Of a DNA stretch of 64,000 bases, positions 25,004-33,300 are shown piece by piece. The DNA comes from Clostridium bovifaecis (GTDB lineage Bacteria; Bacillota; Clostridia; Clostridiales; Clostridiaceae): assembly GCA_009738435.1 (NCBI GenBank), contig CP046522.1, forward strand, positions 3,663,985 to 3,727,984. The letters run 5' to 3'. Each line of letters starts with the position of its first letter. The stretch's first letter is position 1. The notes beneath the pieces are model-generated. The model searched no databases, had not been told where the DNA came from, and saw nothing but the letters and a program-made list of their open reading frames with translations. The translations under genes were made by a program, and so were the position numbers.

Positions 25004-25582
25004 CTATTTTTTTATGCTTGTATCTTTTAATGTTTCAGTTACTCCGAATACAGTATCAGACAGATTTTCATTATAAAAATGATAATCTAAATCATGTGCA
25101 ATTCTATGAGCCTTTATAATATATGTTTCATCTTGCCTCTCTGCTCCAATCTTTAAGTTTCTTACCAATTCATTAAGATCTCTTCTTAGAGGTTCATAAT
25201 CAACTATTTTGCTTTTTCCTAATACTAAATTAGACATTTCATTGCATCTTATATATTCTTTAATATCTGGTGAACTATCCCACCCTACTATACTATTTAA
25301 AAAAGAGTGTACTTCACTTATGACATCTCTTGCTTCACTACTGTTTCCCAAAGCTTGATAACTGTATTCTCCTATAGTTTCTTTATTGTTTATTATAATG
25401 TTACTATTTATATTACCGCTTAATGTATCTTTCTCCTGACTAATCAAGTTTAAGCTCTTATAAGCAAGTACTATAAGTACTATAAGTACAATTATAAATG
25501 AAATTAAGTAATCCTTAAAATTTAGTTTAGATGATTCCTCTTCATAATAAGCCTTATTTAACTGTTTATTCAAATCATTCAT
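25004..25582 (-). CDS. Single-pass membrane protein of unknown function
   Basis: 192 residues. A charged cytosolic N-terminus (about 1-25), one transmembrane helix (YLISFIIVLIVLIVLAY, about 25-42) and an outside domain of about 145 residues predicted to be helical and acidic, ending with VFGVTETLKDTSIKK. No family recognised. It is monocistronic in appearance; the start is preceded by AGGAAAGGAAGAAAATAC. The helical, signal-less but anchored form could be a sensor or stress-related protein, but no evidence supports a choice. Confidence 0.7.
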   Translation of the reverse strand: MNDLNKQLNKAYYEEESSKLNFKDYLISFIIVLIVLIVLAYKSLNLISQEKDTLSGNINSNIIINNKETIGEYSYQALGNSSEARDVISEVHSFLNSIVGWDSSPDIKEYIRCNEMSNLVLGKSKIVDYEPLRRDLNELVRNLKIGAERQDETYIIKAHRIAHDLDYHFYNENLSDTVFGVTETLKDTSIKK

Positions 25583-25758
25583 GTATTTTCTTCCTTTCCT
25601 AACATAGAAATCAATGGCAATGTAAAATCTAATTTAAATGAATCCTATAATTTATAAATTTTATGATAGAAGATAATATCTCTTCTTTGTAATAATTACC
25701 AAAAATTTGATTTTTAATCATCTTATCTTTACTTTTGAAACTTTTTAATAGCAATAAA

Positions 25759-25785
25759 GACCTACAGTGATTTAATCTGTAAGTC
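25759..25785 (-). terminator. Terminator of the membrane esterase gene
   Basis: Hairpin GGACTTACAG...CTGTAGGTC in minus-strand sense followed by TTTATTG, 11 bp beyond the stop codon at 25796. Confidence 0.7.
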
Positions 25786-25795
25786 CTTGTTAATT

Positions 25796-27496
25796 TTATT
25801 TGTATATGTATAGAAATCTTTCCATATAATACAAAAACGTTTGATTATATTGCCCTGAAAAATAATAATCACTTCCATGTCCGCCTAAAGGCATCTTTAA
25901 TATTGCACAACTATTATTTTTCTTTGATATATACTTATTTTTTAATTTATCACAAAGTTCTCGTGGAACCAAGCTATCTCTTGTTCCTTGGTATACTAAG
26001 CATGGAGGGCTATCCTTTTCTATTAAATAAATAGGATTTACAAAACCCATAGTTCCATTAAGTTCTCCTAATTTCGATAATCCATTTGCTGGATAGAAAG
26101 GTATTATCCCTTTTACTTTTATTTTAGGAGAGAAAATATTACTATATTTCCCACTGCTTATAGCTAAACCAGTTGCTGTAGCAAGATGCCCTCCTGCTGA
26201 ACCTCCCGAAATGAAAACAGAACTCAAGTTAACTTTATACTCTGCAGCATTCTCTTCAATGTACTTTGTAAATATGCCTATATGCTCAATCATATCATCA
26301 ATTGTAAAATTGCCCTTTACATATTCTGGTTCTCCCAGTTCCAAAGTTAAGGAACTATTATTAGAAAGTCCATATTGAATATCAAATACTGTATATCCCT
26401 GTTCTGCAAGGTATTTATTCATCTGGAGTACATTTAATTTACCTTTATCCCCTGCAACCCAAGCCCCACCATGAATACGTATAACAGTAGACCCTTCTCC
26501 TGGAAGCATTTTATCTGATCTTTTAGGCCTATATGCATCAAAATGTAATTTCACCTTTTTCCCATCCCTATCTGTCCCTTCATAAAACATTACATCCTGC
26601 TTAACTAGAAAATTATTGGATTCTATCCCTAAAAAGTAAGCAGGAATGGAGAACGGGCTTTTTAAAAAGTATTTATTAGCATTGTCATTTATTTTATTTC
26701 TCCACTCACTTCCAAAAGCTTGAAAAAAACTTTCTTCAGCCCTATTTATGGTGTAAGGAGTTAAAATTAGAGGCAGAGCACAAATAGTAATAATTGCCAT
26801 TCCAACCACCAAAACTAAATAATAACTTTTAGTTTTTATATCCTCTGCCTTTAAACTTAAAAGTATAATAAGCGTACTAGAAAAAATAAATGCAAAAAAA
26901 ACAGAGAACTCTACTGTATATACCTCAAAGTTTTTTAAATCATGTCTGGTTAGGATAATCCAACAAAAAAATATACCTAGTAGTAAATTTATATAACATA
27001 AACTTTTTAAAATACTTGTAAATATATTTTTCCCCTTAGATCCTCTTTTGCTCAATTTATCTCTAGAAATTAAGTTCATATTATTTAAGTAAGATATAAA
27101 AATACCTAAAATAAATATAGAAAAATAACTGGAGTAAATTGTGATATATAAATATAAATTCTCTCTTACAGTGTTCGAATAAGAATTAGATAGCGTAAAG
27201 TTTCCTATCATCATACCTAGCATAGCAAATATATTATTTATTAAATATACGTAGCCTAGAACTTTAATGGTTTTTGCCGATTTATTATTCTTGTCTAAAA
27301 CTATATTATCTATATACACCAATAAAAAATTTCCTAACAAAGTTATAATTAAAACACTTCCAAATACGTTCCATCCAATTGAATGATTACGCACGCTTAT
27401 ATAAAAAACTCCCAAAATAATACACAATATATTTAATATAAGCATCATTTTCCCCAAACATCTTAAAATGGAACTTTCCCTTATATATATCTTCAA
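25796..27496 (-). CDS. Membrane-anchored alpha/beta hydrolase (BD-FAE/esterase type)
   Basis: 566 residues. The first about 265 residues contain roughly seven or eight hydrophobic helices; the rest is an alpha/beta hydrolase of the carboxylesterase/BD-FAE group. Visible motifs: oxyanion VIRIHGGAWVAGDKG, nucleophile elbow ISGGSAGGHLATA, acid region YQGTRDSLVP and the histidine in MPLGGHGSDYYF. If the number of helices is even the catalytic domain would lie on the same side as the N-terminus; topology decides whether it acts on cell-envelope esters or intracellular ones. Start preceded by ATTGGAGGAATTCAAT. Appears monocistronic; substrate unknown. Confidence 0.8.
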   Translation of the reverse strand: MKIYIRESSILRCLGKMMLILNILCIILGVFYISVRNHSIGWNVFGSVLIITLLGNFLLVYIDNIVLDKNNKSAKTIKVLGYVYLINNIFAMLGMMIGNFTLSNSYSNTVRENLYLYITIYSSYFSIFILGIFISYLNNMNLISRDKLSKRGSKGKNIFTSILKSLCYINLLLGIFFCWIILTRHDLKNFEVYTVEFSVFFAFIFSSTLIILLSLKAEDIKTKSYYLVLVVGMAIITICALPLILTPYTINRAEESFFQAFGSEWRNKINDNANKYFLKSPFSIPAYFLGIESNNFLVKQDVMFYEGTDRDGKKVKLHFDAYRPKRSDKMLPGEGSTVIRIHGGAWVAGDKGKLNVLQMNKYLAEQGYTVFDIQYGLSNNSSLTLELGEPEYVKGNFTIDDMIEHIGIFTKYIEENAAEYKVNLSSVFISGGSAGGHLATATGLAISSGKYSNIFSPKIKVKGIIPFYPANGLSKLGELNGTMGFVNPIYLIEKDSPPCLVYQGTRDSLVPRELCDKLKNKYISKKNNSCAILKMPLGGHGSDYYFSGQYNQTFLYYMERFLYIYK

Positions 27497-27615
27497 TTGA
27501 ATTCCTCCAATGTTTAATTATTTCTTAGTAGAAAACAGAGAACGAAAAAAGATTATAGTCTTACGTTAACGAAACATCCTTAACTGTTCATTTTTCACTT
27601 TGTGTTTTCCGTTGA

Positions 27616-27642
27616 GAAGTAAATCTCGGCGCAATTTACTTC
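27616..27642 (+). other. 9-bp inverted repeat upstream of the 87-residue gene
   Basis: GAAGTAAAT/ATTTACTTC with a GC-containing 9-base loop, about 100 bp before the start of 27739-28002. It is not followed by a good T-tract on either strand, so operator or RNA element are both possible. Confidence 0.4.
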
Positions 27643-27738
27643 TTATTAGTCTTACAAAAAAACCGCTTATATATGTAACAAACTTACAATTAATGAATAT
27701 TATATAATATACGGTATGAAAGGAGGTAGGACAAGCAT

Positions 27739-28002
27739 ATGTATAACAATTTTACTCAAGGATGCAGACCTAATCCAAATCCACAACAAGGCTTTTGCCA
27801 AGAGCTACCAGGAACCATCCTTAGAATATCTCTACCACCTGGAGCAACTATTCGCTTAGGCTTTATTGAGGTAACATCCCCTAGTGGAATATGCCTAATA
27901 GTAAGACTAAGAACTTCTTTACTTGGTGGAACAGCTGGGTTATCTAATATCTTAACATCATTAAAACAAGCTGGAGCAAATGTGGAAATTTTAAATAACT
28001 AA
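27739..28002 (+). CDS. Small protein of unknown function, 87 residues
   Basis: One of few plus-strand genes. Excellent ribosome site (AAAGGAGGTAGGACAAGCAT before ATG) and a following hairpin argue that it is real. The N-terminal 25 residues are Asn/Pro/Gln/Cys-rich (CRPNPNPQQGFCQ), and the rest is a compact, probably beta-rich domain with ISLPPGATIRLGFIEV and SGICLIVRLRTSLLGG. Neither signal peptide nor membrane helix is clear. I recognise no family. It lies next to spore genes, and such small Asn/Pro-rich proteins are often spore-coat or mother-cell products, but that is only a guess. Confidence 0.75.
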   Translation: MYNNFTQGCRPNPNPQQGFCQELPGTILRISLPPGATIRLGFIEVTSPSGICLIVRLRTSLLGGTAGLSNILTSLKQAGANVEILNN

Positions 28003-28028
28003 TAATAAAAGTTAAATTTAAGATATAG

Positions 28029-28053
28029 CCCCATAGACTAAAGGCCTATGGGG
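28029..28053 (+). terminator. Hairpin after the 87-residue gene
   Basis: CCCCATAG/CTATGGGG type hairpin, GC-rich, 27 bp after the stop. The following bases are not T-rich, so it may stabilise the mRNA end rather than terminate. Confidence 0.5.
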
Positions 28054-28139
28054 TCACCGCTTAAAAACCATTATAATTAATTGTCCTATATTAAGTTATT
28101 TACTTTCTAATCTCACTTCCTTGGAAGTCATGTAAATAA

Positions 28140-28165
28140 AGGAGCCTGATAATTATCAGACTCCT
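28140..28165 (-). terminator. Terminator of SASP gene 1
   Basis: Hairpin AGGAG.CTGATA/TATCAG.CTCCT with a T-tract, 14 bp beyond the stop codon of 28179-28373. Confidence 0.75.
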
Positions 28166-28178
28166 TTTTATGTTCAAA

Positions 28179-28373
28179 TTATAGATTTCTTTCGTAAGCT
28201 TCAACCATTTTCTTAACCATTTGTCCGCCTATTGATCCAGCCTGTCTTGAAGTTAAATCTCCATTGTATCCGTCTTTAAGAGTTACTCCTACTTCTTGAG
28301 CTGATTCCATTTTAAATCTGTTTAACCCCTCTCTAGCTTCTGGTACTAATACTCTGTTATTATTTGTTGCCAT
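28179..28373 (-). CDS. Alpha/beta-type small acid-soluble spore protein 1
   Basis: 64 residues, made in the forespore, coating spore DNA against UV and chemical damage. Shows both family blocks: the germination-protease region FKMESAQEVGV and the C-terminal LTSRQAGSIGGQMVKKMV. Nearly identical to the protein of 28563-28760. Ribosome site AAAAAGGAGGAATTTAAA. Its upstream region contains an 18-bp perfect inverted repeat. A forespore sigma-G promoter is expected but I could not place it with confidence. Confidence 0.93.
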   Translation of the reverse strand: MATNNNRVLVPEAREGLNRFKMESAQEVGVTLKDGYNGDLTSRQAGSIGGQMVKKMVEAYERNL

Positions 28374-28397
28374 TTTAAATTCCTCCTTTTTATATTG

Positions 28398-28439
28398 ATT
28401 ATTACTTAATTAATAATTAACTATTAATTAAGTAATAAT
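28398..28439. repeat. 18-bp perfect inverted repeat before SASP gene 1
   Basis: Arms ATTATTACTTAATTAATA and its exact complement with a 6-base spacer, 25 bp upstream of the SASP start codon. Being entirely A/T except two bases, it may be an operator, a cruciform-prone site or an mRNA leader hairpin. A degenerate, non-palindromic counterpart lies upstream of the second SASP gene. Confidence 0.7.
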
Positions 28440-28520
28440 AGTTTACGCTAATAGTTATCCGTTAAACTATTAAACTAAAGGAACTTGTACCACAAGCTTC
28501 CAGTAAAAAAATAAAAAAAT

Positions 28521-28548
28521 AGCTCAAAAGCTATTTTGCTTTTGAGCC
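28521..28548 (-). terminator. Terminator of SASP gene 2
   Basis: Hairpin GCTCAAAAGC/GCTTTTGAGC with flanking A/T tracts, just beyond the stop codon of 28563-28760. Confidence 0.75.
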
Positions 28549-28562
28549 ACTTTTTATTCATA

Positions 28563-28760
28563 TTATAGATTTCTTTCGTAAGATTCAACCATTTTTTTAA
28601 CCATTTGTCCGCCTACTGATCCAGCCTGTCTTGAAGTTAAATCTCCATTGTATCCATCTTTAAGAGTTACTCCTACTTCTTGAGCTGATTCCATTTTAAA
28701 TCTGTTTAATCCTTCTCTAGCTTGTGGTACTAATACTCTATTATTATTATTGTTTGCCAT
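28563..28760 (-). CDS. Alpha/beta-type small acid-soluble spore protein 2
   Basis: 65 residues, differing from SASP 1 only by an extra Asn near the N-terminus and a few substitutions (PQAREG against PEAREG, SVGG against SIGG, ESYERNL against EAYERNL). It carries the same GPR-cleavage block and DNA-binding C-terminal block. Upstream DNA also resembles that of SASP 1 (shared TTAAACTATTAAA and AGGAACTTGTACCACA), so the whole unit was tandemly duplicated. Ribosome site AAAAGGGAGGAAATTAGA. Confidence 0.93.
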   Translation of the reverse strand: MANNNNNRVLVPQAREGLNRFKMESAQEVGVTLKDGYNGDLTSRQAGSVGGQMVKKMVESYERNL

Positions 28761-28935
28761 TCTAATTTCCTCCCTTTTATTTTTTAGTTAAGTACTTAAT
28801 TATTGGTTAAGTATTAATAGTCTGTACTTATAGCTATTTATTAAACTATTAAATTGGAGGAACTTGTACCACAGCCAGCCATATATAGCATTTTTTATTT
28901 ATAAAAATAACCCTAATCAGTAAAAATTAAATTTT

Positions 28936-30357
28936 TTATTTCTTCATTAAATATTCATCCACACTTTCAGAAACCTGAATACCCTCATTTATTGCCTTAA
29001 CTACTAATGATTGACCTGTTCTCATGTCGCCACCTGAAAACACGCCTTCCACTGAGGTCATATAATTTTTATCAGTATATACATTTCCCATATTATCAAG
29101 CTTTACCCCTAATTCCTCAAGCATTCCTTCGAATTTAGAATTTGTAAATCCCATTGCTATCAGCACAATATCTACCTTCTGCTCAAATTCGCTGCCTGGT
29201 ATTTCTTTCATCTGAAGTCTTCCATTTTCATCTTTTTTCCATTCTACCTTTACTCCTTGCAAAGAAGTTATTTCACCGTTTTTTCCCGAGAACCTTTTAG
29301 TCAGTACACACCATTCGCGGCTGCAACCTTCTTCATGAGATGTTGTAACCTTAAGAATTTTTGGGAATTCCGGCCAAGGCATAGTCTCATCTCTCTCTAC
29401 TGGAGGTTTTGGCATAATTTCATATTGATATACTTCTTTAGCTCCTTGTCTTCTAGATGTTCCTATACAATCAGAGCCTGTATCCCCTCCACCGATTACT
29501 ACTACCACCTTATCCTTTGCAGTAATTTCTCTTTCTAGAATTCCCTTTCCAGCTACCCTTTTATTCTGTTGAGCTAAAAATTCCATTGCAAAATGTATGC
29601 CTTTTAATTCTCTTCCTTCTATATTCAAATCTCTTGGAATTCTACATCCTCCTGTTAAAACTATAGAATTAAATTCTTTTAGAAGCTTTGATATACTATA
29701 ATCAGTTCCAACTTCACAATCTACTATGAATTCAATGCCTTCTTCCTTCATAAGGTTTACCCTTCGCTCTACAATGCTCTTTTCTAGCTTAAAGTCTGGG
29801 ATACCATATCTTAAAATTCCTCCAACTTCATCATCTTTTTCAAATACAGTTACATTATGTCCATAGGAATTAAGTTTAAAAGCTGCAGCTAAACCTGAAG
29901 GACCAGAGCCTACTACTGCCACTTTTTTGCCTGTTCTAACCTTGGGAATGCTTGGTTTTATCCATCCTTCCTTAAAAGCTTTCTCAACTATAGATACTTC
30001 CATTTGCTCAATAGTTACCGGCTCTCTATTTAGTGCTAAGGTACACGATCCTTCACAGAGTGCTGGACATATCCTGCCTGTAAATTCAGGAAAAGGGTTA
30101 GTAAGAGATAACTTCTTAAAAGCCTTCTCCCACTGTCCTTTATACACCATATGATTAAAATCTGGGATTAAGTTTCCTAAGGGACATCCCCAGTTACAAA
30201 ATGGGATACCACAGTTCATACATCTTGCTCCCTGCCTGCTAAGAGTTTCTTCTGGAAGGCTCAATTTTATTTCTTTATAATCCTTCAATCTTTCATCTAT
30301 AGCTCTGTTCTTAGGATTTTCTCTTTCATATTCAATGAATCCAGTTATTTTCCCCAT
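28936..30357 (-). CDS. gltD: Glutamate synthase (NADPH) small subunit
   Basis: 473 residues. N-terminal cysteine cluster for two 4Fe-4S clusters (CMNCGIPFCNWGCPLGN about 44-60, CPALCEGSC about 96-104), then FAD site VAVVGSGPSGLAAA and NAD(P)H site VVVIGGGDTGSDCIG. It feeds electrons from NAD(P)H to GltB for glutamine plus 2-oxoglutarate to two glutamate. Its start is one base after the gltB stop, so the two are coupled. gltB-gltD lies next to glnA and an ANTAR regulator, a complete ammonia-assimilation cycle. Confidence 0.95.
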   Translation of the reverse strand: MGKITGFIEYERENPKNRAIDERLKDYKEIKLSLPEETLSRQGARCMNCGIPFCNWGCPLGNLIPDFNHMVYKGQWEKAFKKLSLTNPFPEFTGRICPALCEGSCTLALNREPVTIEQMEVSIVEKAFKEGWIKPSIPKVRTGKKVAVVGSGPSGLAAAFKLNSYGHNVTVFEKDDEVGGILRYGIPDFKLEKSIVERRVNLMKEEGIEFIVDCEVGTDYSISKLLKEFNSIVLTGGCRIPRDLNIEGRELKGIHFAMEFLAQQNKRVAGKGILEREITAKDKVVVVIGGGDTGSDCIGTSRRQGAKEVYQYEIMPKPPVERDETMPWPEFPKILKVTTSHEEGCSREWCVLTKRFSGKNGEITSLQGVKVEWKKDENGRLQMKEIPGSEFEQKVDIVLIAMGFTNSKFEGMLEELGVKLDNMGNVYTDKNYMTSVEGVFSGGDMRTGQSLVVKAINEGIQVSESVDEYLMKK

Positions 30358-30358
30358 A

Positions 30359-33300
30359 CTATGCTTCCCCCTTTCCTATGAATTTCACACTCTCTGATTT
30401 TGCTTTAGCAAGAACTTCTTTATATACTATCGGTATTACTTTTTTAAACTTTCTTTTGTATTTATCCCATGAATCTATAATTTTTTCAGCTTTTTTACTT
30501 TCTGCAAGCTTTAAATGTTCTCTTATCATGCTATATACAGTGTTAACGTCATCATCTTCTTGTATTTCCTCGACCACAACAAGTTCCATATTGCATTCTG
30601 ATTTAAAATTATTTTTTTCATCTAATACATAGGCAATTCCACCGCTCATACCTGCTGCGAAGTTTCTTCCAGTCTCACCTATTATAACGACAGTACCGCC
30701 AGTCATATATTCGCAGCAGTGATCTCCAACTCCCTCTACTACAGCTTCAGCACCGCTATTTCTAACAGCAAACCGTTCACCTACACATCCATTTATAAAT
30801 AATTTACCACTTGTGGCTCCATAAAGTATTGTATTTCCAGCAATGAAGTTTTTATCTTGCTCGAAAGTGCATTCTTTAGGAGTTTTAAGTACTATTTTAG
30901 CTCCTGAAAGTCCTTTTCCAACATAGTCATTTGCATCCCCTTCTAATATGAGAGTAAGTCCTTTTGCTCCAAACGCACCAAAGCTTTGACCAGCTGATCC
31001 ATTAAAGTTAAAAGTTATAGTATCTTCTTCTAGTCCTTTATGTCCATATCTTTTAGCAATTTCTCCGCTTAACATTGCTCCAACAGTTCTATCAGTATTC
31101 TTAACTTCAAAGCTTCCCTGTACCTTTACTCCACTTTCTAAAGCAGGTTCAGCAATCTGGATTAGTCTATAATCAATTGACTTATGGAGTCCGTGATCCT
31201 GTGATATTACGCAATAAGGTTTAATCCTTTTTGGCATATCTGGTCTATAAAGTATAGCTGACAAATCCAGTTCCTTTGCTTTCCAGTGTTTTATATTCTT
31301 ATTTGCTTCAAGTTTATCTACTCTTCCAATCATTTCATTTACAGTTCTAAATCCGAGCTCAGCCATGATCTCCCTTACCTCTGCAGCGAGGAAAGTAAAA
31401 AAATTTATTATATGCTCAGGTTTACCTCCAAAATTATTTCTTAATTCTGGGTCTTGTGTAGCTATACCCATTTCACAAGTATTAGAGTGACAGTTTCTCA
31501 ACATTGTACATCCCATTGTTACTAGAATGGATGTTGCAAATCCAAACTCTTCAGCTCCAAGAAGTGATGCAATTACGATATCTCTACCAGTTTTTAATTG
31601 TCCATCTGTCTGAATTCTTACTCTACTTCTTAATCCATTCATAAGAAGTACTTGGTGCGCTTCAGAAAGACCTAGTTCCCAAGGTATACCAGCATGTCTT
31701 ATTGATGAAATTGGTGATGCACCAGTCCCTCCATCATATCCACTAATAAGAATAGCATCTGCGTGAGCTTTCGCCACTCCTGCAGCTATTGTTCCAACTC
31801 CGACCTCTGACACTAGCTTTACATTGATTCTTGCAGATTGATTAACACTTTTTAAGTCGAATATTAATTGGGCTAAGTCCTCTATTGAATATATATCATG
31901 ATGAGGCGGTGGAGAAATCAAATCAATTCCAGGAGTAGAATGTCTTACTGCTGCAATAGCCGTATCAACTTTAGGTCCTGGTAATTGTCCTCCCTCTCCC
32001 GGTTTTGCTCCCTGAGCCATCTTTATCTGAAGCTCTGACGCATTTACTAGATATTCAGTTGTAACACCAAATCGAGCTGAGGCAATTTGCTTTGTACCGC
32101 TTCTTCTGCTATCTCCATTGTCATCTCTTCTATAACGGATAGGGTCTTCCCCTCCTTCACCAGAGTTACTTCTACACCCAAGTCTATTCATAGCTACTGC
32201 TATAGTCTCGTGAGCCTCCTTACTTATAGATCCAAAGGACATAGCTCCAGTGCAAAATCTTTTTATTATCTCACTTACGGGTTCAACTTCTTCAACTGGA
32301 ATGGAATTATTATTCTCTTTAAACTTAAATAAAGATCTTATTGTAACTGGATTTGAAGACTGGTTATTTACAAGTGCTGTATATTCCTTAAATGTCTCAA
32401 AACTTCCTGTTCTTACAGCTTTATGAAGCTTTGATATGGTATCTGGATTAAAAAGGTGAAATTCTCCTTTCTTTCTCCAAGCATATATTCCACCTGATTC
32501 AAGATCCTTAGCAGGCTTTCTTATATTATTAAATGCATTTTTATGCCTTAGCAATACTTCTTTAGCAATAGCTTCTATGCCTACTCCACCTATTCTGGAC
32601 GGTGTTCCTTCAAAATATTTATCTATAATTTCCTTATTAAGCCCAAGCGCTTCAAATATTTGTGCTCCATGATAACTTTGAAGTGTGCATATCCCCATCT
32701 TAGAAAGTATCTTTAAAAGTCCATGGCATAATGCATTAATATAATTTTCTATAGCTTTTTCTGAAGATATATCTTCCAATTCTCCTTCTGCTGCCATATT
32801 ATCTATAGTTTGAAATGCAAGATATGGATTAACAGCAGTCGCACCATAACCTAATAAAAGTGCTAAGTGCATTGTTTCTCTAGCTTCTCCAGTTTCAACA
32901 ATAATTGATACCTTAGTTCTTGTCTTCTCTCTTATTAAATAATGCTGAACAGCCCCAACTGCTAGAAGGCTTGGTATCGCTGCATCATAGGAATCGACCT
33001 TTTTATCACTAAGAACTATTATGTTGTATCCTTCTTCAATCCTTTTAGATGCTCTTTCACATATCTTACTTAAAGCTTCTGTAAATCCTTCAATTCCAGT
33101 ATCATATTTAAAGGTTATTGGGATTACAGTAGTTTTAAAATTTTGATCTTTAAGATTCTTAATTTTTACCATTTGTTTGTCATCTAAAATTGGCCTTTCT
33201 ATTTTAATAAAAGGATTGCTCACAATATCTTTGTTTAAGATGTTTCCCTGAGAACCTATATAGTTCATAAGAGACATTACTAACTCTTCTCTTATAGGAT

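Noticed and set aside
28100..28900. CRISPR-like repeats
   Set aside because: The repeated sequences here are duplicated SASP genes with their flanks, not short regularly spaced repeats; no CRISPR array or cas gene was seen in the window.
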